Source of the DNA: Mycoplasma sp. E35C
GTDB taxonomy: Bacteria; Bacillota_I; Bacilli_A; Mycoplasmatales; Mycoplasmoidaceae
Length of the DNA stretch: 64,000 nt
Assembly (NCBI RefSeq): GCF_019873825.1
Contig: NZ_CP068418.1
Coordinates: forward strand, 806,001 to 870,000
Reading direction: 5' to 3'
Below the pieces are notes generated by a model. It worked only from the letters and a program-made list of their open reading frames with translations. It was not told the origin of the DNA and searched no databases. Position 1 is the first letter of the stretch. Every line of letters begins with the position of its first letter. A program made the translations under genes and the position numbers. Of the stretch, positions 1 to 9,551 are shown piece by piece.

Positions 1-273
1 ATTTTGAATGATTTCATTTTTTTCTAAATCATAAATAATTGCACCATTACAAGCAATGATGTATTTGGTTTTATCAGCTAAATCATACTTGTTAATAAAG
101 TTAATTACATCCGAATGCTTTCGACCAGTAGCAATCGTAAAAGTAACATTTTTAGCAACAAGTTTTTCAATTGCACGAATTGCGTCGTCTTCAACGATAT
201 GTTCGCCGTTTTCATAACGAAGTAAAGTACCGTCAAGATCACTCAGCACTCATTCAATATTATTTTTAACCAT
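1..273 (-). CDS. HAD-family (Cof-type) phosphatase, N-terminal part
   Basis: The first 91 residues of a haloacid-dehalogenase superfamily phosphatase; the rest lies beyond the left edge. The start ATG is at 273. Motif I reads DLDGT (residues ~12-16), whose first Asp is the phospho-acceptor nucleophile, and motif II is the Thr in IATGR (~48-52), followed by an ACNGA segment typical of Cof-type proteins that act on sugar phosphates or flavin nucleotides. One in-frame TGA (Trp 8) precedes motif I. It follows pta by 8 bases on the same strand, so the two are probably co-transcribed. The exact substrate cannot be told from the N-terminus. Confidence 0.85.
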
Positions 274-281
274 GATGTTTA

Positions 282-1268
282 TTATTGCATTTGACTTAAA
301 GCTTGAGTTGCAGTAATAATAGCAACACTGTAAATTTCATTAGCATCAGCACCACGGCTTAGGTCATTAACAGGTTTAGCTAATCCAGTTAGAATTGGAC
401 CGATTGATTCATAACCACCCAATCTTTGGGCAATTTTATAACCAATATTTCCAGCATCAATGTTAGGGAAAACAAAAGCGTTAGCACCTTTTTCTCAATT
501 TAAATGAGGAGCTTTTTGTTTTCTTACTTCTTCAACATAAGCAGCATCAAATTGCATTGGACCACAAATTGAAGCTAATTTAGCAGCTTCTGATTCTTCT
601 AAAATCTTAGTTGCAGCTTTAACTTTATCAACAGATTCACCAGCACCTGAGTTCATTGTTGAATAACTTAGCATCGCTAAATTAACATTTTTAGTGTGTA
701 AAACTGATTTACTGAAATTAATAGCAGCCTTAGCAATTTCAGCTAGTTCTTCAGCTGTTGGATAAATATTAATAGCACAGTCAGCAAATACTAGTTGTTC
801 TTCGCCTTTTTCCATAATATTTACTGAAGCAACAATCTTAGCATCTGGTGCAGTTTTAATAATTTGTAAAGCAGGACGAAGGGTGTCTTTTGTTGTGTAT
901 TCTTTACCACACACTTCACCATCAACTTCTTGTAATTTAACTAATAAAGCAGCTAAAACATTTGGTTTTTTCACTTCTTCATTAGCAACTTCTAAGGTCA
1001 TACCTTTCTTTTCACGTAACTTAAATAAATAAGTTGCGTATTTTGATAGATCCATTTTTTCAATTACATAGCGTTTGATAGTTGGATCAAAATCAGCTGG
1101 AATTTCATCAACTGTTCTAAAAATTAAAACTGGTTTAATTAATTTTTCAGCTACTAGTTTTTTAGCAGCTTGTTGAACATATGGATGTCATCCTTCAACC
1201 AATAAGATTTCTGGAGTTTTTTTAGATTCTCTGATTGTGTTCTTTAATTGTTCAATTAGTATACTCAT
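282..1268 (-). CDS. pta: Phosphate acetyltransferase
   Basis: Phosphotransacetylase, which interconverts acetyl-CoA and acetyl phosphate; with acetate kinase (not in this window) it gives ATP from pyruvate. The 328-residue frame opens at ATG 1268 and reads through TGA codons as Trp (for example LVEGWHP near residue 27). The length fits the short Pta family (about 320-330 aa). C-terminal segments such as [17 protein letters not shown] and [17 protein letters not shown] are the conserved CoA- and phosphate-site signatures of PTA_PTB enzymes. It lies 31 bases behind rbgA and 8 bases ahead of the HAD gene. Identification is firm. Confidence 0.93.
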
Positions 1269-1299
1269 AGTTTCGCGTTTGCTAAAATTATAAAAAATA

Positions 1300-2124
1300 T
1301 TATTTTTTTTCATAATTTAGTTTTGTGATTTTACCTAATGAAATATCTTTAAAAAAATTCATGTAGGTGGCATTAAAATCAACTAAATTACCTTTATTTA
1401 AAAAACCTTTTTTGTGGGCGTAATCGTCAATGAAAGCAAAGAAGTCTTCTGGCAATTGTGTTTGTTGATAGCAATTCAATAATTCATCCTGGTAGTGTTG
1501 ATATAAATATTGATAGCCAAATTGCAGCACTTCTTGCATCGGAATTACTTCTAGATTGATTAAGTTTAATAAACTTAATTTAGCTCCTAGTTCAAATTCA
1601 TCAATCTTTTTATACAACACTCCAGGGGTATCATATAAAGTAAAGTTTTTATTAAGTTTAACAAAGCTTTGGCGTTTGGTTACCCCTGCTTTGTTTTCAA
1701 CTTTATGATGGTTTTTCTTAATTAAAGCGTTAATCAATGAAGATTTACCAATATTAGGCAAACCAATCACCATAATACTAAAATGAGGGGTAACTAACCC
1801 CTTATTTTGTAATTTTTTAATCTTGTCACTAACAATTTGATAAATACGGTTGATTACGACATTATTAAAGTTTTTATCTTTAATACTGGTGATAATCGTG
1901 TTTTTATCATACTCATAATTTAAATCAGCCCAATCTGATTTAAGAGCAATGTTAATGATTGTTTTGTTATTAAAAATCTGTAATAATTCAGGGTTAGATG
2001 TTAAATTAATGGCTCTAGCATCAAGCACTTGAATGACTAGATCAATCTGTTTTTTAACCTTATTGATGTCATCCAAGGTTTTTTTCATGTGCCCTGGAAA
2101 CCAGTTAATTTTGGAATGGTTCAT
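1300..2124 (-). CDS. rbgA: Ribosome biogenesis GTPase RbgA (YlqF)
   Basis: A circularly permuted GTPase of 274 aa that in Bacillus drives late 50S maturation. The order of motifs is the permuted one: a G4-like element first (ALKSDWAD, ~60-67), then G1 P-loop GLPNIGKSS (~121-129) and G3 DTPG (~165-168). The N-terminal INWFPGHM signature is diagnostic of the YlqF family. The G4 motif lacks the usual Asn of NKxD (it reads LKSD), which may loosen guanine recognition. It sits near rplS, trmD and rpsP, the usual Firmicute neighbourhood. Confidence 0.93.
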   Translation of the reverse strand: MNHSKINWFPGHMKKTLDDINKVKKQIDLVIQVLDARAINLTSNPELLQIFNNKTIINIALKSDWADLNYEYDKNTIITSIKDKNFNNVVINRIYQIVSDKIKKLQNKGLVTPHFSIMVIGLPNIGKSSLINALIKKNHHKVENKAGVTKRQSFVKLNKNFTLYDTPGVLYKKIDEFELGAKLSLLNLINLEVIPMQEVLQFGYQYLYQHYQDELLNCYQQTQLPEDFFAFIDDYAHKKGFLNKGNLVDFNATYMNFFKDISLGKITKLNYEKK

Positions 2125-2147
2125 AAATTATTATTGAGTAATATTAA

Positions 2148-3455
2148 TTATTCTTCAGTAATATACATCCAACCATCAATACCACGGATTTGCGTAATTG
2201 AGATTAAACAATCCTTATCAACTTCACGGATTAAACGGATGATTCTTGGAATTTCAACGAATAGTGTTGTTGTTGAAATCATCTCACGTTCTTCTTTTGA
2301 AAAACCACCAACAATTTTTGATATTGACATCGTATGTGGGTGATGGTCTGAAAGTAAAGTTTGGCGAATGCGTTCAGAATTGTTTGAATAAATTTCAATC
2401 TTAGCCATCTTATATCTTGGGAATAAAGCATCCAAGAACATTGAAACAACTAATGCTGCTAATATTGAACCAATAAAGTTTGGTGAGAATAATAATGATG
2501 GTGCTCAAGATAATGATTTGAAATAGTTTTCGCTATTCGGAATCTTTAAGCCATCTAGTTGTTGTAAAACATGAGAAGCAGGAACGTATGAACCAATAAT
2601 TACAGCTATTAATAAGGTTGTAAAGTTGGTATAGAATAAGATCCCAGCAATTGATTTACGTTTAATTTTTGCAACATACTGAGAAACAAAATCCATTCCT
2701 CCAGTAGAAGCACCAATTACGAATAAAATTGTGTATAAAACTGATGAAATTGATCCAGCAATAAACGCATATAAGAACATTGATAAGATCTTATTTACTT
2801 CATTATTGTTTTCTCAAATCAACGGAATATATCCTAGTTGTTTACCTAGATCAGTTAATACAAAAGTGTTGGTTTGTGGATTGTAAGATTCAACCAATTT
2901 ATTATAAAGTTCAGTTAATTGGTTATTGTTATGAGCCACATGAACTTCGTGAATGATTGAACTATTTCCTGCAGTATTAATCGTAAAAATCCCAACATCA
3001 GAAATCCCTGGAATAAATCCAAAAGTTAGCCCTACTAAGTTTGCCAAAACAACATAAATTGTTGTTAGGATCGTAAAGCGTTTACCAACTTTAAAATAAG
3101 AAAAGATGATGAGCGGGATATTAATAAGAATATATAAAACCCAGAAGGTTAAATTGAAAATTAAGTCCTTCGGTAAGTTTGCAGGCAAGAAAACAAAAAG
3201 TGTTCTTGCTAACCCTTGGGTTAATGAAGAAACACCTAAATTATATAAACCTGAGTTGCGAATGAAAAATAAACTAACTAAACCTTGGATTACTGAAATT
3301 ACAACAATTAAGATAATTCTTGTTCATAATTTCTTTGGTCCATACAAACCAGCAAAATTTAATAAAGAAGATCGTAGTCTTGTACGACTGACCGTAACTT
3401 TATTTAGCGAATCAGCAAAATTAGCCAGTTTATCTTTTGAGCTCTTTAGAGACAT
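2148..3455 (-). CDS. YitT-family membrane protein with DUF2179 domain
   Basis: A 435-residue membrane protein read from ATG 3455 through three TGA codons. About five to six hydrophobic segments occupy residues ~45-320, including IILIVVISVIQG and LFVIGASTGGMDF; the Gly-rich GASTGGMDFVSQY block is the YitT hallmark. The last ~100 residues form a soluble cytoplasmic DUF2179-type domain (HPHTMSISKIVGGFSKEE, then IPRIIRLIREVD). The function of YitT proteins is unknown; members occur widely in Firmicutes and mollicutes. The gene lies between rplS and rbgA on the same strand with gaps of 23-27 bases, so it is probably transcribed with the translation genes. Confidence 0.85.
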
Positions 3456-3482
3456 AGAATCACTCTAAGGTTTTAACACCAA

Positions 3483-3854
3483 TTATTTTTTAGTAACAAC
3501 TTTTTCTTTAATACGAGCAGATTTACCAGAACGATCTCTCATGTATGAAATGTAAGCTCTTCTAACTTTACCTTTACGTTTTAATTCGATTTCAATGTTT
3601 GGGTTGTGAACATGGAAGTTTTTTTCCACACCAACACCACTAGATTCTTTACGAACGATGAAAGTTTCAGATAAACCTGAACCTTTTCTTCTTAAAACTA
3701 AACCATCGAATTTTTGAATTCTGGTTTTCTTTTCATCAGCAATCTTAATTGATACTGAAACCATATCACCTACTTGGAAGTTTGGAACGTTTTTCTTTAA
3801 TTGTAGGTTATTAACGTAATTGATAATTGTGTGTTTGTTAATTTTGTTTGACAT
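3483..3854 (-). CDS. rplS: 50S ribosomal protein L19
   Basis: Ribosomal protein L19, 123 aa, which sits at the 30S-50S interface. Signature stretches seen are FQVGDMVSVSIKI, KTRIQKFDGLVLRR and the conserved end KVRRAYISYMRDRSGKSARI. Length is normal for the family. It is the third gene of the rpsP-trmD-rplS set, five bases after trmD, an arrangement kept across Firmicutes (there with rimM, which is missing between rpsP and trmD here). Confidence 0.97.
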   Translation of the reverse strand: MSNKINKHTIINYVNNLQLKKNVPNFQVGDMVSVSIKIADEKKTRIQKFDGLVLRRKGSGLSETFIVRKESSGVGVEKNFHVHNPNIEIELKRKGKVRRAYISYMRDRSGKSARIKEKVVTKK

Positions 3855-3859
3855 AGTAA

Positions 3860-4564
3860 TTACTTCTTATTTGATATGTATTTTAGATACAGATCTGGTC
3901 GTTTTTTCATTGTATTACGAACGGCTTGAATTTGATTATACTTATTAATCAATTCATGATTGCCACTCATTAATACTTCAGGAACTTGATGACCTTCAAA
4001 GTTTGAAGGTTTGGTGTACATCGGATAGTCTAAGAGGTAATTATTAAATGATTCGTTGATTAAACTATCTTTATTAATTACATTAGGCAACAACCTGACG
4101 ATGCTATCAATAATGATGAGTGCTCCCAATTCCCCGCCTGTTAAGACGAAGTCACCCACGGATAACGCTCCATCTACATAATGATATATGCGTTCGTCAA
4201 ATCCTTCGTATCTTCCTGAAATTAAGATTAAATCATGATCAGATTGACTTAAAGCAACTGCTTTTTTTTGATCATATACTTCTCCTTGTGGTGAAAGTAA
4301 ATATGATTTAATCTTTTCTGGGTTTTTGAATTTAGTTTTTTTAATATCTCGTAAGCAATTAACCAACGGTTCTAGTTTTAACAACATTCCAGCTGATCCA
4401 CCATAAATCGTATCATCTACGGTTTTATGCTTGTCTGTTGCATAATCACGAAAGTTAATTACTTCAAGCTCTACAGCATTCTTGTTTAAGGCATTTTTGA
4501 TAATTGAGTAATCAAAATAAGATCTTACAAATTGATCAAAAAGCGTTAAAACAACAATCTTCAT
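3860..4564 (-). CDS. trmD: tRNA (guanine-N1-)-methyltransferase TrmD
   Basis: TrmD of 234 aa methylates G37 of tRNAs with S-adenosylmethionine to prevent +1 frameshifting. The N-terminus KIVVLTLFDQF and the deep trefoil-knot SAM site are visible: LLSPQGEVYDQKKA, LILISGRYEGFDERI (~113-127) and SVGDFVLTGGELGAL (~136-150). Asp in VGDFVLTGGE is the catalytic base region. It lies 3 bases after rpsP and 5 before rplS. Very confident. Confidence 0.97.
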   Translation of the reverse strand: MKIVVLTLFDQFVRSYFDYSIIKNALNKNAVELEVINFRDYATDKHKTVDDTIYGGSAGMLLKLEPLVNCLRDIKKTKFKNPEKIKSYLLSPQGEVYDQKKAVALSQSDHDLILISGRYEGFDERIYHYVDGALSVGDFVLTGGELGALIIIDSIVRLLPNVINKDSLINESFNNYLLDYPMYTKPSNFEGHQVPEVLMSGNHELINKYNQIQAVRNTMKKRPDLYLKYISNKK

Positions 4565-4567
4565 AAC

Positions 4568-4834
4568 CTAAGCTTTTTTAAGTTTAGCTTCTGTATATTG
4601 TTTTCAAATTCCTTCTTTTGAAAGAATTGATTTTGCTGTATCAGTAGGTTGTGCACCTTTTTTAAGTCATTCGATAGCTAATTGACCATTTAGTTTGTTA
4701 GTACCGTTAATTGGATCAACGTGACCAATTAATTCAATATAACTACCATCGCGTTTTACTCTAGAATCAACCACAACCATACGATATGATGGTAATTTGT
4801 GGCGTCCCAGACGCATTAATCTAATTTTTACCAA
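4568..4834 (-). CDS. rpsP: 30S ribosomal protein S16
   Basis: S16, 88 aa. The family N-terminus [20 protein letters not shown] is complete only if translation begins at TTG 4834, since no ATG or GTG lies upstream in frame at a fitting distance; an AAGGAT element lies about 9 bases ahead. The conserved core [17 protein letters not shown] follows. It opens the rpsP-trmD-rplS operon and has an extended -10 promoter 33 bases upstream, inside the spacer after rplQ. Confidence 0.93.
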
Positions 4835-4866
4835 GTTTATATATCCTTAATTTTATTAACCAAAAT

Positions 4867-4875
4867 ATTATAACA
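4867..4875 (-). promoter_or_regulatory. Extended -10 promoter for rpsP operon
   Basis: On the minus strand the spacer between rplQ and rpsP contains TGtTATAAT, a perfect -10 hexamer with the TG extension, 33 bases before the TTG start of rpsP. No good -35 is seen, which is usual for mollicute promoters. It would let the rpsP operon be transcribed separately from the rpoA-rplQ operon. Confidence 0.5.
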
Positions 4876-4890
4876 TATCGTTAAGTAAAA

Positions 4891-5367
4891 TTACTTAACT
4901 GGTTGTTCAGCTTTTGCTTCAGTTGTTGGTTTAACTTCAACTTTTTTTACAGCTGCAGCTGGTTTTTTGGTTGCTTTTTTCTTTTTAGCACTATACTTAG
5001 GAACTTTATCAACGAATTGTAAAATTGCCATTTCAGTAGCATCACCCATTCTAGCACCTAATTTAAGCACACGAGTATAACCACCTGGACGGTCTTTGAA
5101 TACTGGAGCTACTTTTTTAAACAAGTGATCAACTAGTTCATCTGCTGAACAAACTTGAGTGTTTAATAAAATTGCTTTTGCTTTTCTTCTGTTTGCGATT
5201 GTATCTTGTTTAGCAACCGTAATCAGTTTTTCTAAATGCTTTTGAGTTTCTTTTGCTTTAGTTAAAGTTGTTTGAATTTCGTTATAACTTAAGCAATCAC
5301 TAACTTGTTGACGAATAATCATCAAACGAGTTGATGTAGTTTTACCTTTTTTATTAATGTATGACAT
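4891..5367 (-). CDS. rplQ: 50S ribosomal protein L17
   Basis: L17, 158 aa. The core (residues 1-~120) has the family marks STRLMIIRQQVSDCL and RPGGYTRVLKLGARMGDATEMAILQFV. The last ~35 residues are an Ala/Lys/Pro-rich basic tail (KKATKKPAAAVKKVEVK) beyond the usual ~120-residue length, like tails on other mollicute ribosomal proteins. It is the last gene of the operon, 9 bases behind rpoA, in the standard order rpsM-rpsK-rpoA-rplQ. Confidence 0.96.
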   Translation of the reverse strand: MSYINKKGKTTSTRLMIIRQQVSDCLSYNEIQTTLTKAKETQKHLEKLITVAKQDTIANRRKAKAILLNTQVCSADELVDHLFKKVAPVFKDRPGGYTRVLKLGARMGDATEMAILQFVDKVPKYSAKKKKATKKPAAAVKKVEVKPTTEAKAEQPVK

Positions 5368-5376
5368 AGCTAATTA

Positions 5377-6354
5377 TTAGTTATTCTTAAGTTTTAAATC
5401 GTACAGTTCACTTAATTTCTTATTAATTTCACGAACTGATTTTTTACCTAAATTACGGATATTTTCAATTTCAGATTTAGAACGTGTTACTAATTCTTCA
5501 ACTGTTTGAATCCCGTGACGTTTTAGACAATTGTATGAACGAACAGTTAAATCTAATTGTTCAATTGGAATTGAAAGTTTTTTGTTCTTTTCTTCAACAT
5601 TCTTTTCGTTTAAAACTTGAATATCATGTAATGATTTATTGATATCAATTAATGGTTTTAAATGGTCAGAAAGAATTTTTGAAGCCATTCCGATTGCATC
5701 ACCAGATTTAATTAAACCGTTAGTAGCAACTTCAATAATTAATTCATCAGTTAGTACATCTGAAGTTTTTTCTTCAACTTGGTAACCAACTTTAATAATT
5801 GGACTGAAGTTTGAGTCTACTGGAATGATCGATAATGAACCGATTTCAGCACGGTTATCAGCAGCAGGTTTAAAACCACGACCTCTAGTTGCGTAGATGT
5901 CAATGTTTAATTCTGCATCTTCTGATAAAGTACAGATTTCTAATTCTTTGTTAATAATTTCAAATCCAGGAGGACATTCAATGTCACCAGCTTTAATAAT
6001 TCCAGCTTTTTTAGCACGGATTGTCATTACTGGTCATTTTTCAATTGGAGTATCGATTAAGTCTTGATCGCTAATCACGTTGTCGTTAATTCAAACAACT
6101 AAGTTTTTAACATTCAAAACGATTTCAGTAACGTCTTCTTTAACGCCTGGAATAAATCCAAATTCATGTGAAGCACCCTCAATTTTAAGAGCAAACACAG
6201 ATGAACCTGGTAAATGGCTTAGCATTACTCTTCTTAAAGCGTTACCAATAGTTACACCAAAACCTCTTTCTAAAGGTTTGATGATGTATTTACCATAGTT
6301 TTTGTCGTTATCTTCTTTAATAACGTTGATGTTATATCGCAGAAATTGTTGCAT
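5377..6354 (-). CDS. rpoA: RNA polymerase alpha subunit
   Basis: The alpha subunit, 325 aa, starts the assembly of RNA polymerase and contacts upstream promoter DNA. Residues 1-~230 are the dimerising domain ([33 protein letters not shown], then [14 protein letters not shown]); residues ~255-325 are the C-terminal helix-hairpin domain ([35 protein letters not shown]). TGA Trp codons occur near residues 90-107. The C-terminal domain is intact, so UP-element-type contacts remain possible. Confidence 0.97.
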
Positions 6355-6371
6355 GTTATTCCCTTTAATAA

Positions 6372-6737
6372 TTAACGAGGTTTTTTAGGAGGACGGCAAC
6401 CGTTGTGAGGAATTGGTGTTACATCGTGGATTTCAGTAATTGTTAATCCACAAGCAGCCAATGAACGAATTGCAGTTTCTTTACCTCTACCAACACCATT
6501 TACATAAACTTTAACAGTAGCTAGACCCATTGCCATAGCTTCTTTAGCAGCTTTTTCAGCAGCTACACCAGCTGAGTAAGGTGTTTTTTTCTTAGCACCT
6601 TTATACCCAATTGCACCTGAAGATGATCAAGTTAAAGCGTTACCATTAATGTCAGTGATGGTAATAATTGAGTTGTTTGAAGTTGCGTGAATGTGAGCAA
6701 TCCCATTGCTGGCAACTGTTTTTTTCTTCTTAGCCAT
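6372..6737 (-). CDS. rpsK: 30S ribosomal protein S11
   Basis: S11, 121 aa, part of the 30S platform. Seen are the Lys-rich N-terminus [12 protein letters not shown], the core [17 protein letters not shown] (Trp coded by TGA) and the conserved C-terminus [17 protein letters not shown]. The TGA breaks the frame under the standard code. Located between rpsM and rpoA, spacing 9 and 17 bases. Confidence 0.97.
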
Positions 6738-6746
6738 AATTTCTTA

Positions 6747-7121
6747 TTACTTACTTTCAATTTTCTTGTTAGCAACGGTTTTTCTTGGACCTTTACGTGT
6801 TCTTGCGTTTGATTTAGTTCTTTGACCTCTTACAGGTAAACCTCTTCTGTGACGAAGTCCTGTATAAGAACCAATTTCCATTAAACGTTTAATGTTTAAT
6901 GCTACTTCACGACGTAAATCACCTTCTAGCATGTAAGTGCTAGCAACAGAACGAATTAGAGCTAACTCTTCGTCAGTTAGGTCTTTAACTCTTTTGTTTG
7001 CGTCGATTTTTGCTTTTCTTAAGATTTCTTGAGCACGAGGTTTTCCAATTCCATAAATATAAGTTAATGAAATTTCCACGCGCTTATTGTTGGGAATATC
7101 GATTCCTAAAATACGTGCCAT
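6747..7121 (-). CDS. rpsM: 30S ribosomal protein S13
   Basis: S13, 124 aa, in the head of the 30S subunit contacting P-site tRNA and forming bridges with L5. Family marks are [30 protein letters not shown] and the C-terminal [20 protein letters not shown]. Standard length and position after rpmJ. Confidence 0.97.
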   Translation of the reverse strand: MARILGIDIPNNKRVEISLTYIYGIGKPRAQEILRKAKIDANKRVKDLTDEELALIRSVASTYMLEGDLRREVALNIKRLMEIGSYTGLRHRRGLPVRGQRTKSNARTRKGPRKTVANKKIESK

Positions 7122-7124
7122 ATT

Positions 7125-7238
7125 CTATCCTTGTCTTTGTTTGTGTTTAGGGGTTTTGCAGATAACTCTTACAACCCTTTGACGTCTAATAACTTTGCAA
7201 TCCTTGCAAATTGGTTTTACTGATGATCTTACTTTCAT
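7125..7238 (-). CDS. rpmJ: 50S ribosomal protein L36
   Basis: L36, 37 aa: [19 protein letters not shown], continuing to [13 protein letters not shown]. It has the zinc-ribbon form with Cys at positions 11 and 14 and a third Cys before a final His (Cys-x2-Cys ... Cys-x4-His). It is in the normal place between infA and rpsM. Confidence 0.96.
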   Translation of the reverse strand: MKVRSSVKPICKDCKVIRRQRVVRVICKTPKHKQRQG

Positions 7239-7252
7239 AGTTATTGTTTTGA

Positions 7253-7465
7253 TTAATGACGATAAGTAATTCGCCCTTTAGTTAGATCATAAGGGCTAAA
7301 TTCAACTTCCACACTGTCACCAGGTAAAATACGAATTTTGTGCATTCTAATTTTGCCTGAAACATGTGCTTCAATTAAAAGATTATTTTCTAGTAATACT
7401 TTAAATTTGTCACCTTTAATAATCTCTTTCACAACACCTTTTATACTGAGGTTTGATTCTTTCAT
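7253..7465 (-). CDS. infA: Translation initiation factor IF-1
   Basis: IF-1, 70 aa, a single OB-fold that occupies the 30S A site in initiation. Seen are [38 protein letters not shown] and the ending [14 protein letters not shown]. It is the first gene of this transcript: no secY-adk-map genes precede it, and the upstream side is a 570-base gap, so the classical spc operon is broken here. Confidence 0.97.
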   Translation of the reverse strand: MKESNLSIKGVVKEIIKGDKFKVLLENNLLIEAHVSGKIRMHKIRILPGDSVEVEFSPYDLTKGRITYRH

Positions 7466-8035
7466 TATGCTATTTAGCTAAATTGTTCCTTTTATAAGGC
7501 TGCTTAAATAAGATGGTTTGGTTTATTTGGATATGATTAAGCAATCATTAGATTGACTAAACATTTTCAAATACATCATGTATATATAAAAAATACAATA
7601 TTGATGAAGGTAATCAATATTTAAACAACCGTTATATATTTTACCACGAAATGTAGCTTTTTTAAGAGCTAAACCAAGAGCTAAGTTTATTTATTTTTTA
7701 TTATTCTGGTTGGGTTAACATATATTTTTTAATTAACAATATTTATTGAAAATTTAATTACCTTTTTTGTTAATCAAAAGACAACCTATTTTTTTATAAA
7801 TCAATAAAGTGTTTGAAGGTTATTATTAAAATAAACTATCCTTAGAAAAATTCAAATTTAATTAGATAAATAAGGATAAATTATGAAGGATGAAATGATT
7901 AAAATTGTTTGCTTACTTAAAGCAATACTTTAATATTTTCATTCCAACTAAGATTTTGATGTTTCATTTGAAAAACAAGGAAAAAGTTATTAAAGACTTT
8001 TTGATTTTAATGTTATTGTGAACACTTTTTAAAAG
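7466..8035. other. Intergenic region upstream of infA and of the plus-strand membrane genes
   Basis: A 570-base AT-rich divergent gap. It must hold the promoter of the infA-rplQ operon (minus) and of the membrane-protein pair (plus). A perfect 9-bp hairpin lies at 7597-7621. A 16-codon reading frame with an AAGGAT element opens at 7882 and stops at once; nothing else protein-like is supported. It could be a decayed gene. Confidence 0.4.
7597..7621. repeat. Perfect 9-bp inverted repeat upstream of infA
   Basis: AATATTGAT and ATCAATATT separated by GAAGGTA. It lies ~132 bases ahead of infA. There is no T run, so it is not an obvious terminator; it may be an operator or a leader hairpin of the ribosomal-protein operon. 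Confidence 0.45.
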
Positions 8036-8731
8036 ATGAATATGAATCCACAATTAACAAATAAGACTGTTCTTTTTAAAACTAAACAATTCTTGTTGCT
8101 AGTAATCACATATTTGATAGCAATAACTATTGGTACACTTGGTTTATTCTTTTATTGAAAACAGCATAGAACAGAATACTTATACACTTTTTATCGTCTT
8201 TTTCCTTGAGCTGTTATTTTAGCTTTTTCAATAGTTATTGGTTTAATTTTCTTTTTAACTAAAACTAAACATAAAATTTCATTGAAATTAATTGAAAGAA
8301 AAAAGAACTTTTATTTAGCATTTTCTGTTGTTGAAATAATTCATTTTTTATTATCATTTTTAGTCATTTTAACCGTTGTTTTATTAGAAAAATGAAAAAA
8401 TAAATACGTTATTTACTGAACAGAAACAATACCAGCTGCATTAAGATATAGAGGACTTGATTCTGATATTCCCACAACAAATGATTGGTTTTTAACCATT
8501 CAATGATGAAGTTTTTATAACTATGGATGGTTAAGTGCTTATGGTTGAAATATTATCTGATTTTTTGTTGGTTTAATTTGGTTTTTTATTTATTTAAAAT
8601 TGCCAATTCATACAAAACATAAATACTTATCAATATTTAGTTTTTTATCTTTAATAATAATTCATCTTGATTATGAAAATTTTTTAGAAAAAACAAAAGA
8701 AAGTTTTAGATTGTTTAATAAAAGTTATTAA
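8036..8731 (+). CDS. Four-TM membrane protein, ExxH/WN-YLK family, copy A
   Basis: A 231-residue membrane protein of no known family, read through seven or more TGA codons. Hydrophobic segments lie at about residues 16-36, 58-78, 98-118 and 175-197, with a final weak one. Segment 3 starts with VEIIHFLLSF and segment 4 reads GWNIIWFFVGLIWFFIYLK. The same E-x-x-H and WN-[IL]-[IV]-W ... YLK marks recur in the genes at 8764, 49092 and 62754, so these are taken as paralogues. It is followed 32 bases later by copy B. Function unknown; envelope role inferred only from topology. Confidence 0.8.
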
Positions 8732-8763
8732 TTAAAAATTGTTGTTTTTTTCGTAAATAATTA

Positions 8764-9384
8764 ATGAAAACACCTAAAAATATTTTTATAACAAAACAAT
8801 TTTTGTTATTTGTACTAGTTTATTTTTTATCTATATTAATTGGTTCATTGGGAATATATTTTTATTGAGATAAACACAAAAGAGAATTCTTATTTGATTT
8901 CTACTGATTCTTTCCATTAGCTATTATGCTAGTCTTTTCTTTATTTTGTTTTGGAATTTTTTTCTTTACAAAAACCAAACATACATTACCTTTACACTTA
9001 ATTGTTAATAAAGGTTTGTTGAATACCATATTGTTTATTTTTGAATTAATCCATTTAACAATAACTATTGTTATTTGTTTATTATTGTTATTATTAGCAA
9101 ACCAAACTAAAACTTTTCCTTTTTGAAATTTATATATAAACGAAAATAATATTGATCAAGCTAATGATTGGTTCCAAGAAATTAATTTTAGATTGTTTCG
9201 CCTTTATGGTTTTTTAAGTGCTAAAGGATGAAATATAGTTTGATTTTTATTAGCTTTAATGTGAATATCGATTTATTTAAAACTTTTAGTTTATAAAAAG
9301 AAAAAAGCCTTATCACTAATTTGGTTTTCAAGCATTATTGTTGCTAATTATTCTTATGAAGAATTATTAAATATAAAAATTTAA
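8764..9384 (+). CDS. Four-TM membrane protein, ExxH/WN-YLK family, copy B
   Basis: A 206-residue paralogue of the preceding gene, sharing TKQFLLFVxxYxxxIxIGxLG at the N-terminus, ELIHLTITIV at segment 3 and GWNIVWFLLALMWISIYLK at segment 4. Trp residues are mostly TGA. The loop between segments 3 and 4 (NENNIDQANDWFQEINFRLF) resembles the corresponding loop of copy A (TTNDWFLTIQWWSFY). A tandem duplication is likely. It ends ahead of the bidirectional terminator at 9517. Function unknown. Confidence 0.8.
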
Positions 9385-9516
9385 TTAATTAAATTCATTA
9401 AATATTTTTTATATTACAAATTAAAAAAAATTAAAAATACACGGTAATTTTGATATAAATTGAAATTAATAATTTATTTTTATTAATCAACTAAAATAAA
9501 AAAATTCATAAAAAAT

Positions 9517-9540
9517 CCGCACTAATGAGTGCGGCTTTTT
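9517..9540. terminator. Bidirectional terminator between convergent membrane gene pairs
   Basis: Stem CCGCACT/AGTGCGG with loop AATG, a T run on the right and an A run on the left, so it works in both directions. It is the most GC-rich stem in this part of the window. Confidence 0.85.
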
Positions 9541-9551
9541 TTATTAAAATT

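Noticed and set aside
2089-3468. Plus-strand frames at 2089-2343 and 3106-3468
   Set aside because: Both are antisense to rbgA/YitT genes with good family matches and have no protein-like features of their own.
7882-7932. Small peptide gene with a ribosome-binding site
   Set aside because: Only 16 codons with no support beyond an AAGGAT element; mentioned only as part of the intergenic region.
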